Part shown: piece by piece, positions 1 through 12,700 of the stretch
Layout: every line of letters starts with the position of its first letter
Position numbering within the stretch: the first letter of the stretch is position 1
Origin: Microplitis mediator
Taxonomy: Eukaryota > Arthropoda > Insecta > Hymenoptera > Braconidae
NCBI RefSeq assembly: GCF_029852145.1
Contig: NC_079971.1
Coordinates: 15,898,667 to 15,962,666 of the forward strand
Direction of reading: 5' to 3'
Length of the DNA: 64,000 bases
Translations under genes and position numbers: made by a program
The notes under the pieces: generated by a model
Database searches by the model: none
Told to the model about the DNA's origin: nothing
The model's input: only the letters and a program-made list of their open reading frames with translations

Positions 1-1342
1 AATACTAAGAAGTGATCACAAATAATCATTTTACCACTGTAAATATTTATCACAAAGAATAGTTGATCACTGATAGTAAAATTAAATCGTTAACGCAAAA
101 ATAATAACGAACCACTGATGATATATCAATAAGTGTAAAATATTTAACTCAAATAATAATTACATAAATGTAGACATTTACCGCAAATAATATCTAAACA
201 CAAATAATATTATCGCATTTAATCATAACTGTTCACAGATAATAATTAAATGATGCGTAAATATCTACCACAAATAAACTGAAATTTTCACAATGATATT
301 TAAAAATATGGTGAATAATAACTGTACTGTAGTTATTCAATAAAAAAAAATACTACATTAATTTTCCAAGTGTTGGATAAGTTTCCGCTGGGACACACAA
401 GTACGCAAGTATATATATATATATATATATTATATTGAATTTTTCTATAAGTACTGCTCTCTCTCTCTCACTCACAAGTGTGAGATATACAAATGGCCAC
501 CAACGTGGGACAAATTACACGCCAATGTATAAAGCACAAAGATACTTACAGTCATCGTTGTAATATAACACTCATACAGGTTCCATTGGTGCTTATTACT
601 ACTTCAACAATGATTATTGCAAAACCCAAAACAATTTCAATTGCCAAATGGCCAATACACTTTATAAATTTCAATTATAGCCAAATGGCGTCTTAATAAA
701 ATATATTTTACAGCAACACACCTTGCTCTTACAACAGATTATCCATGTCTGACCACGGCAGCACGTGTTTCTCACGCCGGCACTCCGGCCGACGCCATTT
801 TATGATCTATCTCACTCAGACAATGGAAAAATATACCTGTCGCATGTTAATTTTACAACACAGCAACATAATGCATGATTTGTTGTCGTGTAATCCGTCC
901 CATTCCCGACATTAAATGACCATCCGCACATTTCAGAATCAACTATTAACATGATTTACAGATAAATCTAGCATTGATTCATTTATAATAATAGTAAATT
1001 TATTTAAAATAAATAAATTTACCGATGCCAACTGTTGTGTTGACGCGCATGCGTCAACAAACCAAAATAATAATAAGCATATAAATAAATACGCAATTAT
1101 TTATCCCAGCGTCTATAAAATCCATTTCTATGTTTATAACAATCAGTAAATTTTACTGATTAAGACGCAATTTATACCTGAGAAATCAAGCAAATAATAA
1201 AGACACAGTAAATAAAATAAAATAATACATAAAATAATAATAATAATAATAATTTTTGAGACGTGTGAGCAGCGTGTGCTGCCATCTGTTGCCCCTCTCC
1301 CGACCTAATGCGAAGCTGCCGCGATATTTATATATCGTGACA
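1..1342 (-). mobile_element. LTR of a retroelement, inverted copy, cut by the window edge
   Basis: Read on the minus strand this begins TGTCACGATA at 1342 and matches the plus-strand copy at 9604-15763 segment by segment: the TGTCACG start, the sequence next to a (TAA)n tract (1226-1252 here), a CATGCG palindrome near 1045, the region at 720-930, and a (TA)n tract at 411-432. It lacks the two insertions found in the other copy, so it shows the empty sites. The LTR identity rests on the TG start and on a primer-binding-site-like sequence after the other copy. The element continues beyond the window. Confidence 0.6.
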
Positions 1343-2071
1343 TCTTTAAAAGTGAAATGTTCGACTACCTATTTAATCTTGATCTCTAATTTGTCTCGTA
1401 ATTTCAGTAAAATCACTAAATTTCAGTAAAATCGCTAAAATTCAGTTGTTCAAATCTCTCGCGCTCAGTTATTCTATTCTCACCGTCGATATCTTATCGC
1501 CCGCATTACCGATCAGTCATCTACTATGAGCGGCTCCGCTAGTCGCTCTCTCTCACACATTCAGTTACAGTGATTTCATGGGTGACGCCTCGTGCTCTCA
1601 TCAATCTTTTTGTAATATTCAAATCATTTGCGTTCTCAACAAATTAATTAGTGTATTTTGCTTATAATAATTCACAGTAATTATTTTTGTTCTCATTAAT
1701 AATCTCAGTGCTTTTTGCAATTAATTTGTCTCACCTCGTGTACCGGCATAGTTACCGTCAAGTCGCCATCTTGGCCACGTGTTGATCGCGAGTTCAATTC
1801 TCAATAAATAAACATTTATAATATTAAATAATCTCAAGTCTCATAATAAACAATTAGCATAAAGTGTATATATTGTAAATAAAATATTTATAGTGCTTAT
1901 TAATTAAAATCTCAGTGTTAAAATAAATTTATTCACTACCCACCAATTCACACACACCAGATCCTCTTATCCTCGCATCTTGTAATTAATTAGATACTAA
2001 TTATTCAAACATCAGTGAAATCACTAAATTTCAGTTAAATCGTTTAAACCAAAATCATTAAATACATAATA
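1343..2071. other. AT-rich stretch without a recognisable gene
   Basis: No convincing coding region is seen. A motif close to TTTCAGTAAAATCACTAAA occurs at about 1405 and 1423 and again near 2012, which suggests a degenerate dispersed or tandem repeat. It lies between the LTR copy and the foldback element. Confidence 0.4.
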
Positions 2072-3123
2072 CACTCCTCACATAAATTAAGGGAGCAAGA
2101 AAAAAATCCAAATTTTTAGGGGATTTTCAACAAGCTGTAACTTGTAGAAAAATGGTCGTACAGCAAATAAAAAAAGCAAATTGTAGCTCTAAGTGTCTAG
2201 TTTTTGGATCTGAGTTTGAAAAATTTTTTTAGAAATTTTTTTTCGAGTAATCTTAAGAAAACCACCGAAAAAAATAATTTCGATATTTTTTTTTTTTTTT
2301 TATCCTACGGACTTGGAATAAATTATTTTGACTTAACCCCTATATGGACCGGATAACTTGTTTATTCAGCTTTAATTTGTTTTTATAAAGATCTCGATAC
2401 GAGAATTTCTCGCTGAGATATCGGTGTTTGAGTGGAAAAAGGTCATTTTGTCTTTGATTATCAATATCTCAGCAACCAATGATTGCACAGGAAATTCAAG
2501 GTTGGTTTCGAAAACTTGAATAAATTCTCTACAAGAATTGGCTATTGATTTTTTGATAAAAAAATTTTTTTCAATCATTACATGAATTTTAAAAAGACAT
2601 CAAAAAAGGGCTTTTCGTGGTTTTTTGGAAAATCAAGCGCCTACTCAAAAATATCACGGAAACCACTAATGTTAAGTGTGCCTTTTACTGTTCAATATAC
2701 CTACAAAAACCCTACCAAGTTTCGATTTAATCCAGCCAACCGTGTTTTTATCCCACTTGATTGAATTTTTGAAAAAATTAAAGGAGCAAAAATTTCGCTC
2801 CGAAAAGATCATAATTATGATTAAAAATATGAAAAAAATTTTTTTTCATTTTCCTCTCAATTCTGTATCAGTGACTTGGTAAATTTGCAATTAAAAAAAA
2901 AAAAGAAAAATCGAAATTTTTTTTTTCGGTGGTTTTCTTAAGATTACTCGAAAAAAAATTTCTAAAAAAATTTTTCCAACTCAGATCCAAAAACTAGACA
3001 CTTAGAGCTACAATTCGCTTTTTTTTATTTGCTGTACGACCATTTTTCTACAAGTTACAGCCTGTTGAAAATCCCCCAAAAATTTGGATTTTTTTCTTGC
3101 TCCCTTAATTTATGTGAGGAGTG
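2072..3123. mobile_element. Foldback (MITE-like) element with TA target duplication
   Basis: Terminal inverted repeats of about 205 bp (2072-2280 and about 2918-3123) begin CACTCCTCACATAAATT and are nearly identical. TA dinucleotides flank both ends (2070-2071, 3124-3125), as expected for Tc1/mariner-type target duplication. The roughly 640-bp core has no coding region I recognise; short open frames there (2372-2882) are in low-complexity AT-rich DNA. Probably non-autonomous. Confidence 0.75.
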
Positions 3124-3355
3124 TATGTTAGAGTTATTTATCACATCAATTTTTATAACATAATCTATGTATTGTAGTCATACAAATACTTTATTGTACA
3201 TTATGTTTAAGTATATATTAAGTTTCAAAGATCTCATTAAAATTAATTACCTAATATGTAATATACTTATGTAATGTAAAAATTTCTCTTTTGCCATCTG
3301 GCTAGTTAAGCTTTGGCATAAATAAATCTAATTCTAAATCTAAATCTAAATCTTT
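3124..3355 (+). mobile_element. Possible 3' end of a LINE with TCTAAA-type tail
   Basis: The segment ends in ATAAATAAATCTAATTCTAAA followed by further AAATCT repeats, the form of a 3' UTR plus short-repeat tail of a non-LTR retrotransposon. No reverse transcriptase is visible next to it, so it would be a 5'-truncated copy. Confidence 0.35.
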
Positions 3356-5812
3356 TCGTGGGAGAGTCAAAAAAAAATTATCGATTTCTTTTGGCACACC
3401 CTATTGTAGATACAGTTTTTGACCTTCAAGTCGTTTTTTGTACAGTATGACTGAAGCTTTCTTATATATTTTTAACCTAACGTTTATCTGTTATAGTTTG
3501 TGACGTGTTGTTTTGCTTGACTTTTCTCTGCGGATTAGCTCGCTGGAGTCCAAGGATCGTTTGGAAAAAGCGTGGATTAATAGTGATAAATAATAAATAG
3601 TAAATAATTGAAATAATATTCAAACAAAAATTTAACTATAAATTTACCTTCCTTTATTTAACAATGTTTATAAGTGGTAAACAGGATTGCGAAATAATAA
3701 TGACAATATAGTTTATAATTAAACAATAATATAAATTATGAATATTAATTTATAAAGTAGGAAGTGAAAAGAATAGGTTACTTGTACCGAATCTATCCGT
3801 TCGCGGCATTAATTTCACGCTTCCCGAGCGCGGGGTACCAACTAGCTACGGCACCAGGCCTGTTGGCTACGCGGGTTACCCTTCTCCTAGCAAATCGCGG
3901 ACTTCACCCCATAAGAATAGTTTCCCCTCACACCGGTGACTCGACGTCTTCTAGTGGCCCTAAAAGCGACACCCAGGGACAAGCGGATCAAATCCTGCCA
4001 GCCCCACCTACTCGGTCTGTGATCACCTACAGTACTTTGACAGATAGCCAGAGTACTGGGATATCTGGTCAGCTTACCTCAATTTCCAAAAGAAAGTATT
4101 GCGGTAGGATGAAGAAAAACATTCAGTTAAATCAAAATTCTGCTGATTATGTATCGTCCAGACTGGTTGTTCTAAAACGGATTTTACATTGGTAGTTAAA
4201 GGTTCAATCAGCCTTTGTACCAGTGGAAACAAAATAAGTTATTTGTCTCTCTATCAGCGGCTTGGGTACTAGTCATAATTTAAGAAAAAGTATAAGTATT
4301 TTATCGTCCTCACAAAGTGTTTTTAATTTTGCTGTTTTCGATCCACAAGCTTACGAATGAATGTGTTCAAAGAAACAGAATAATTCATTTTCATGAAAAG
4401 AATTGAATGATACGAATTAACTTAGAAAAAATAAGCCTCCGAATGGTTATACCATCAGGAAAGTGATAATCCTTTTGCGCGAGAAAAAAATATCTTTGAA
4501 TGTATATGATTGAAATATTTTTAATATAAAATCACATGTGCTAGGATACGTCAGCTGATTTAATTATCCTACAATTAGTAGTTCCACTTTAGACTACCAG
4601 GCGCTCAAAAACTATACCCCGCCCACCCCAAGGTTCCCAATAAATTCATATTTTTCATATCGAGAAGCCTGTTTCAATGAATCGTTCAGTAAAAAAGTTC
4701 AATTTCATACGACATATTGAGACAATGCAGATTGTCTTCGTCGTCTTCAGCCTTACGGTTTCCCTGCTATCGTCGCGTCACCGACCTAAAGCCAGAGTCA
4801 TAGTGCCATGGTCACATGACTAATTATTACCTCAACGCATGACCGTGAGGGGAAGTGGGGAGCGAGCCCAAAAACTCAGCCCTAAGACCCTACGGTGATT
4901 GAACTTCACTTCGATCTTGGATCACCCTAAGCGCGCACGTGCTATTAATTATTAAATTTATATAAAAATTCAGTATCATTCTAGCGGCATACTCGCCATA
5001 CTAGTATTATAAGTTTATTTGCAATTTAAACTTTTCATATTAACTAATTAATTTCACTATTGTTAAAATTAAATTATAAGATTAATTAAATAAATGAACA
5101 TTCTAAAAAATCTGTGCCACGCGCCCAAACCATATATATATTGGAATCGTTGCCGCTGACGAGCGACACGACATTAAACAAATTTACCACTACTAATAAT
5201 TGTAAGTAATTTTATTATTATACCTGGCAAAATAAATTGTTCATTATATTTATTATATTGCCTGTACTTTGTCTACAATTTTTTTAAGCCAATTTTCCTA
5301 TAATAATTAAGTAGATTTGAGAATATATGGCTGTAAGGTGTTTCATCTAATTTTTGTTTGTTGTCTGATCTAATGAGTGCGGGTTTTTCTCATTGCGAGA
5401 ACCTCACTGTGTTGTCCTAGTAATATAAATTTCGTAGAGGCCAGCCTAAGCCAGGGTTCAACCCGCGAATTCTGGTGGCTGCTGGTAAAAATCGCGAGTA
5501 CAGAAAGCGATTTGTCTCAATATATAAATTTGATCAATTATTATCACTTGTTAAATCGCACTATCAGGGCTGGCGATTTTGCCATATTTAAATATGTTTT
5601 GCCTAAAATTGATACATTTTACTATGTGTGTATATTTTCATTTTTCAGCATATTAATATACACAAACATTGAGCGAGTTCAAATGTAATATCAATAACTC
5701 GGTCTATAGATATAATCACGCTTACTCAAGGCTAGTTTGTCAATCCGAGATTTTAGTAATGCGTAATTAAATTAGTATTACTAGCACATGTGTATATAAA
5801 TATGTAAGTACT
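3356..5812. other. Unassigned stretch with one GC-richer open frame
   Basis: Mostly AT-rich and featureless. An open frame at 3764-4195 (plus, GTG start, first ATG only near its end, 143 codons) lies in locally GC-richer DNA, is rich in Ser/Thr/Pro in its middle, and matches no family I know. It could be an exon or a chance frame. A second GC-richer patch near 4790-4940 has no clear coding potential. Confidence 0.3.
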
Positions 5813-6366
5813 AGGGTGATTCCGACATTGGAAAGTTGGTTCTCAGGCACCTCTAGAAAATACTCAGAAAGTTTGAGCTCTTAATATTAATAGGAAGATC
5901 CTCCTCATCGCAGTTTTCCATTTTTTCTTTAGTCCCTTATAAAAAACATCATATCTCATTATTAATCAATTTTTTAATCAAATCTGTATACACATTTTTG
6001 TAGAAAATTGAATGATCTACAAAAAAGATCTGATATGTGTAAGCGATTACTTTAACCATAACAAAGATATCCGAGATCAAAGTTTAAAGAACTTATCAAA
6101 AAAAATTTTTTTTTTTTTAATTTTCTACCTCATTAAATAATAATTATTGTCGAATGAGCGTGACATATTTTTGTAGGAAATTTAACGCTCTACAAAAAAA
6201 GTTTGACGTGTTTAATTGATTACTCTAACCGTTTAAAAGATATTCGCATCCGAACCCCAACGCTTTCTGATTTCAATCATTTTTAATAACTTTTTTAAAT
6301 TTATGCATTAAATTCATGAATTTCAAAAATATTTATAAGAATTTTAGCTCATATTAATAGAATTAG
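5813..6366. repeat. Left terminal inverted repeat of a large DNA transposon
   Basis: It begins AGGGTGATTCCGACATT. From the CGACATT onward it matches, in reverse complement, 16072-16620 over about 550 bp, including the segment around AACCCCAACGCTTTC. With the transposase relic that starts 400 bp inside, the two repeats define one decayed DNA transposon. The AGGGTGATTC start is shared with the foldback element at 60571, so a family of elements uses these ends. Confidence 0.65.
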
Positions 6367-6772
6367 AGTATTTACTTTGTATTTAATTTTTTTTCTAGGT
6401 GTATATTTTCTAATCAACTTTTATTAAATATTTTTTTGTGAATTTATTTTTCCTTCAAAATCACGACTTACTATTTTGAACTGGTTTATTAAAAATTTTA
6501 TTCTAAATTTTTTCATCATTAAATTAATAATTGAATATATTTTTCCGGTTAATCTGAGGGTTTTATTTTAAAATTTGAGAGTTAGTTTAAACGTTGGTAG
6601 TTCTGTTGATTAGCTTATCGTACTGGCGCCATCTAGGATTTTTTTCTCTATATTGTTATGTATATTTCTACATTGCATACAAAATTTTTGGAGTTCCTGA
6701 ATTAAGACTTCCATGATTGATAATCAAATAATAACTAACTGAGTTATATTATACTTAATTTCATAGTGAATT

Positions 6773-9474
6773 ATGTCTTACTCATCTACAATGAGTAAGG
6801 AAATCCATTTAGTCGGTACACCTACGCCAAAAATTCTTGACCTCAAATTACCAACGATGAAAGAGGTCATGTGTGTAATTTTGTATCAGCTTCAAGTTAT
6901 GAAGTATTCAGTAAAACAGAGTGCTAAAAATGCAGTAGATCAAGTTGTAAAATTATGGGAAAAAAATAAAAAATAAAATCATTAAATGAAGCTACAAATT
7001 TAGATTCAGATTTGGAGTATGATCCTCCAATACAGATGAAACGACCAAAAATTAATGTTCTAACCCAGAGCTCATTTCCGCACTTGACCGAGCTAATGTC
7101 AGCAGTAGAAATGCGATGTTTATTATAACTCCCGTTCTGACAAGCGTCGGTATCGACATACAAGACACAACTCTGAGTTATAGTACAATTCAACGAACTC
7201 GCATGATGCTAATATTTTAAAGACATTGCTCAAGGATTAAAAAATGATTTTAAAACACACGACAAATACGTCCTGCACTGGGATGGAAAAATACTACAAG
7301 ACATTACTGGATCTAAATCCGTGGATCGGCTTCCAATTCTCCTCACTGCATTTGGTATTGAACAATTACTTGGAATCCCAAAAATGGACTCTGGATCTGC
7401 AGATAATCAAGCATCGGCTATTTTAAGGACTGAAAAATGAATGGGGTCTTACTAGCTACATCAAGGCCATGTGTTTTGACACAACTAATGTTAACACATG
7501 TAACAAATCAGTGATGTATTATTATCAGCAAAATTTTGTAGCTATTTTCTCAGTTAAATTTTTCCTAATAAAGCTATAAGCCCACAAAAACTAGTCAATT
7601 TTACAATGTCCGGCTAAAATAGCTGAAAACAGCTTATAAAAATTTGATTTCGAACAATTTTGATACCCAACTTGTTAGTCAAGAATTATACTAAGTATCT
7701 AAGGGCGATTGGAATTTTCTCACACAGAAAAAGAAAGTTATCTTGAGTCAAGAAATTATTTTGGAAGACAAACGTTTTCGGGAACCAAGTCGAGATTTTC
7801 TTGAGCCAAGAGAATTTGTCTTGGTCAAAAAAAAATCATCTTGATCGGAGAAGATTTCTACTTTATTTAAGAACATTTAGGTTTCCAAAAAAATTTTCTT
7901 GAATTAAGAAAATTTACCTTCAGTCGAGAATTTTTTTTTCTTATTAAATTATAAATAAACTGAAATTGACAACTCCAGCGCTTACAGCGTTGAAATTATC
8001 AGACTGAAACTTTTGGTCTCCATATATAAAATGTTGGGTTTCAAAAAAGCTGCAGTTTGCATTTTTCTAGATCCGTCCGACTATTAGCTTAAATGTTATA
8101 AGCAACTGAAACTTTGACTTGTTTTGGCAACAATAAATTTAAGCCAAATTGACTAGTTTCTATGGACTATATGCTCTTGGATTCAACAAAATATTATTCA
8201 GACTTTTTCATAAATTTCTTCTTTAATTTTGAAGTACTACAGTTTTACATCAATTTTAAAGATAACTTTTTACTTTTACTACACAGGGATTCACCACGAG
8301 ACATGTGTTAAAATTGAAAAAGCTCTCGAAGGGAATTAATTTACTTACCATGTCGCCATCATATCTATGAGATTATTTTACGGAGTGCGTTTGAAGTATA
8401 TTGGCCGGTATCGTCAGGACCAAACGTACCAATATTCGAACGATTTAAAAAAGAATGGGACAATACAGATAAGACCAAATATAAAGCTGGCATGGAAGAT
8501 ACTATTGTCGCTGATACTCTTTTGAATAAAAAAAATAAAATATCTACTTTCATTATAAAATGCTAGCAAGTATGATTGAGTGAAATTTACAAGTATAAAA
8601 TAAAATTATTAATTCGTAATGTGAATTTTACTTATTTTTTTTTGCTAGTTAAAACAACCACGAGATCATTACAAGGAGTTCCTGGAACTGTCACTTGTTT
8701 TTCTCGGAGAAATGCCTCAAGATAAAGTTTGTTTTGAATACCCTGGTGCAGTACATCATGCGAGATGGATGGCGTAGGCCATTTATTGCTTAAAAAAATT
8801 TATTTTTAGGAATGAGTTTGTGCTGACTGCCAGAGAATTAAATAGTTTGCGGCAAATTTGTATTTTTATAGTCATGGTTTACTTGAATGCTCGGTTTTCA
8901 ACGACTTCTGGACTACAGCTGCTCACCATGATTTACAATTCTAAAAAAAACTTATTGAGTACAAACAAATTAATGCTTTAATATCTTCTGCGACTTGCCA
9001 TAAGATAACTTTCTATTTGTAATATTTAAATGAACTTGCCATTTTATCATTGTTTGATGAAACCCTTTCACTCGAGATGAAAAAAAAATTGTCGAAGCCG
9101 TAAAAACTCGTGAAGCTATAACACCTAAAGCTAGAAAATTCACGATAGATCAAAACAACCTAAACTTGATAATGCAGAAAGACTTGAGTGACTTTGTGTC
9201 TCAAAAATCTTTGAATCTGTTTAAAATATTTGAATTACCATATGATTTTCTGGACCTTGACATTGAATTGTGGTCTTTTGATGAAAGTTACCGAGAAAAT
9301 CAAGAATATTTCAAACAATTAAAAGGTGTAAATGACGTAGCAGAGCGTGGAGTGGCATTAATAAGCGAATACAACAAATGTTTGACTAAAAATGAGGAGC
9401 AATTTCAGTATTTGTTGCAAGTTGTCAAAGAACATCGAGAAGAATATCCTAATTGCGATAAAAGTCAATTTTGA
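6773..9474 (+). pseudogene. Decayed transposase-like gene of the DNA transposon
   Basis: Several plus-strand pieces read as one broken protein: 6773-6976 (67 codons, ATG start), frameshifted blocks through about 7560 including HWDGKILQD and CFDTTNVNT, a block near 8345-8560 including RHHVYEI, another near 8650-8775 ending in an in-frame stop after HHARWMA, and the best preserved part at 9166-9474, including NDVAERGVALI, ending at a TGA. The order and motifs match a transposon-encoded protein family I remember from arthropod and cnidarian genomes, whose superfamily I cannot name with certainty. Frameshifts, stops and a MITE insertion (7574-8172) show it is dead. It sits between the 550-bp inverted repeats, consistent with it being the transposase of that element. 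Confidence 0.65.
7574..8172. mobile_element. Small inverted-repeat insertion inside the transposase relic
   Basis: The ends at about 7574-7602 and 8145-8172 are inverted copies around the core AAATTGACTAGTTT. The interior holds several degenerate copies of a CTTGAgtcAAGAAA-like motif (about 7700-7930). It interrupts the coding remnants on either side. Ends are approximate and I did not resolve a target duplication. Confidence 0.5.
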
Positions 9475-9689
9475 TGGATAAAGCCTAAAAAAATGTATTA
9501 TTTTAATGTAATTTATATTCTCCTCAATTCCGAATTGATATAAATCGATTGCATATAATAAATTAGAATTTTTTCTTTTCTATTGATATACATAAAGATG
9601 TTTTGTCACGATACTTAAATATCGCGGCATCTTCGCATTAGGTCGAATGAGGCAACAGATGGCAGCACACGCTGCTCACACGTCTCAAA

Positions 9690-9750
<61 letters not shown>

Positions 9751-12700
9751 GTTTTTTTTTGTTAAATGCTCAGGGGGTTATCCCCGGTAGTCCGACTCTA
9801 CCGAGGGCCTCAGCTGAGTGCCAAATCGTTACTGCTGCGATGCATCATTAACAAGATGATTAGCATGCGCAGCAGGCCAAGTTTCTTTGCCTTAGGAGAC
9901 GGAGGGACCTGAGTATAACAGCCTTTTGCATCCGCGATGCCAGAAAATCTACTTGCGCTGAACAAGTTGGTATTCTAGCTAATGCAGACACAAACGACTG
10001 TTTCATCCCTCCTAGGACGCCAACAATGAGGACAATACATTTGACACGGTAACCTGGGTGAAGTTTGCCAATTTCAAACAGGAGATCCTGATATATCTGG
10101 TGCTTGTGCTCTTCTTTGACCGTGATGTTATACTCAGCAGGTGCTGAAAACTCAATGACATAAATGTCACGAGCAGTTTTATCGAAGAGCACAATATCAG
10201 GTTTATTATGGTCGATTTTCCGCGTTGTTGCGAATGGCACGTTCCAATAAATACGGCAACGGTCATTCTTAACAACTTGCGGAATATCTCCTGGCAAATA
10301 AGGCAGCACTGGTGTTTTATCGATACCATGCGTATGTCTAAGGTGGTAATAAAGTACTCGCAGAGCAGCATTGTGACGCTGGATGTATGCACCTCTTGCC
10401 AGCACAGGACATGCTGACAAGAGATGCATAAGCGTCTCAGGATGTTGCTTACACACCCTACACAAAGTGTCGGGTAGCTGCATCTGGAGAACTTTTGCAC
10501 GGTATTCGAGGGCGTTGATCACACCATCTTGGCAGGCAAAAATATATCCTTCGGTCTCGGACATCAGGCCAGCTGACTTAAGGAGGGAAAACGTCAGCTG
10601 GGTGAACAAGCCATGATCACGCACGTGTTTAAAGAACACACTGTGCATGGACTTGTCCATGTGTGTACTGAGCAGTTTTTGCTGCTCAGCATTCCTGACG
10701 ACACTCTTAAATTCCTCCTTAGGGAGTTCAATAAAAGGGTCGACTCTTCCGAGACCGAGGGATTTTTCCGCGTACATTGCTGCTTTATATAAGAACGTTT
10801 CCTCCTGCAGATTCTCATGACTATGAACAATCTGCATAAGGAAGTCGTTCTCATCTGCTGTGAAATTGATAACTTCGTATGTTAGACCCAAAACCAAACG
10901 ATCGTGTAGACACTCCACGCTCTGTAGACTTCTCCCTCCGATGTGCCGGGAAAGGTATGATCTGGTGACTGTGGACTTAGGGTGCATGCTCCGATTGATA
11001 CTCATGACTTTGCGTGTCTTGATATCGAGATCTCTAAGCTCTTTTCGGGTCCATTTGAGGACACCGAAAGAGTAGAGTAGTACTGGGACAGCAAGCATGT
11101 TTGTTGCAGAGACTTTGTTTTTCCCGGAAAGTTCTGATGACCAGTTTTTCCGGAGTCTCCGCCCATACTCGCTGCAGAGAGTCGTTTTGATTTTCGAGAC
11201 GTCCTGCATAGGACTCCCGTCGATCCCTAGATATTTGTGCGATTCTCCGGCGTCAAGATGGTCAATGACGCTCCCATCTACTAACTCGATATCTTCGCGC
11301 AAATCAGAGCACTTACCCTTTACCAGATTAACGACCGCGCACTTGTCCAACTCGAAAGTCATGCCGACATCCCGTGTATACTCCCCTACGATATTCAAGG
11401 CTGTCTGAAGGTGTTCCTCATCAGGAGCATATACCTTCAGATCATCTATGTAGAGTAAGTGGGTGATCGAATATTTCCGATCAGTTGGTGGGCCCACTGA
11501 GTATCCACGGGTATGGCGTAGCGCAGCAGATATCGGCAGCAGTGAGATACAAAACAGCAGCGGGCTCAGGGAATCTCCCTGGAAGACACCTCGCTTGTAC
11601 TGTACAACTTCGGTCACACGTTTGTCGTTGCTACATGATATGTGGAACCGTGTTCGCCAAAGTTGCATCGTACGCTGTATGCATCCCACTGTATTGCGAT
11701 TGACCCCAAGGCATTTGAGCAAAAAGAGAATGAGCTCGTAAGATGTTGAGTCAAATGCCTTACGGTAGTCAATCCAGGCCATTGACAGGTTGCGCTGATA
11801 GTAGACCACGTCTTGAATGACACAACGATCTACTAACAGATTCTCTTTGCAACCTGACATGCCTCTTTTACTGCCACGTTGTTCGTATATCTGCTGCCAT
11901 ACAGGATCTATCTCCTGTAGAATGCGATTGTCCAAGATTTTTGTGAAAATCTTATAAACCGCATTCAAACAGGTGATAGGCCTGTAGTTCTTCGGGTCGG
12001 ACAAATCACCTTTCTTAAGGATGAGCACGGTTCGCCCTTCTACAAGCCAGCACGGAATAGGTTCGTTGCCTCTGATAAACGCTGTAAATATCCGGGCCAG
12101 ATGGCTATGGGTAGAAGTAAGTTTCTTCCACCAAAATAAGTTAATGCCATCCGGACCCGGAGCAGCCCAGTTCTTACCATTATTCAGAGCCATACGAACC
12201 TCCTCCACGCTGACTTCAGGGCTCTCTTCACCAGCATTGTCGTTTCGATGATGGCGACAAAATGCCTCAAAGTCGTTGAGAGCTGGAGTGTCACGATTCA
12301 CGTTTGGTTGTTCGCCATACAACTCGGACCAGAAAGCTTCTACTTGCTCGATAGATGGGGGATCGCCAGAAACAGATGTCTTAGGTGTCAAAAAGCGTGA
12401 AGGACTTAACCGAAACAAAGAGTTATCGGTCAGCCGCTTCAGCTTTTTCTCTAGTGACTTTTTAGCAGTCACCAGAGCCCGCAACCTGTTGAGGGAACCT
12501 TCTTTGATGTTAAGAAGATTCTCCTTATTCAGTGTGTGATGTTGATATCGTAGTCCAGCCGCAATACGGCGGACTTTAGGCGTAAACGCTTTACGAGCAT
12601 TTACGTACTCAATCACACACTGAATGCGGGAGACATGTTTCCGGAGATCATCAATCTTCAGTGAAAGCTGCCCAATGCGCCCTCTCATCTTAGCCTCAGG

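Noticed and set aside
3764..4195. 143-codon protein-coding gene
   Set aside because: GTG start, no recognisable domain, and no clear splice context; kept only as a mention in the unassigned stretch.
10012..10500. Several 60-160-codon frames overlapping the reverse transcriptase
   Set aside because: Shadows of the intact 1086-residue frame in other phases or strands.
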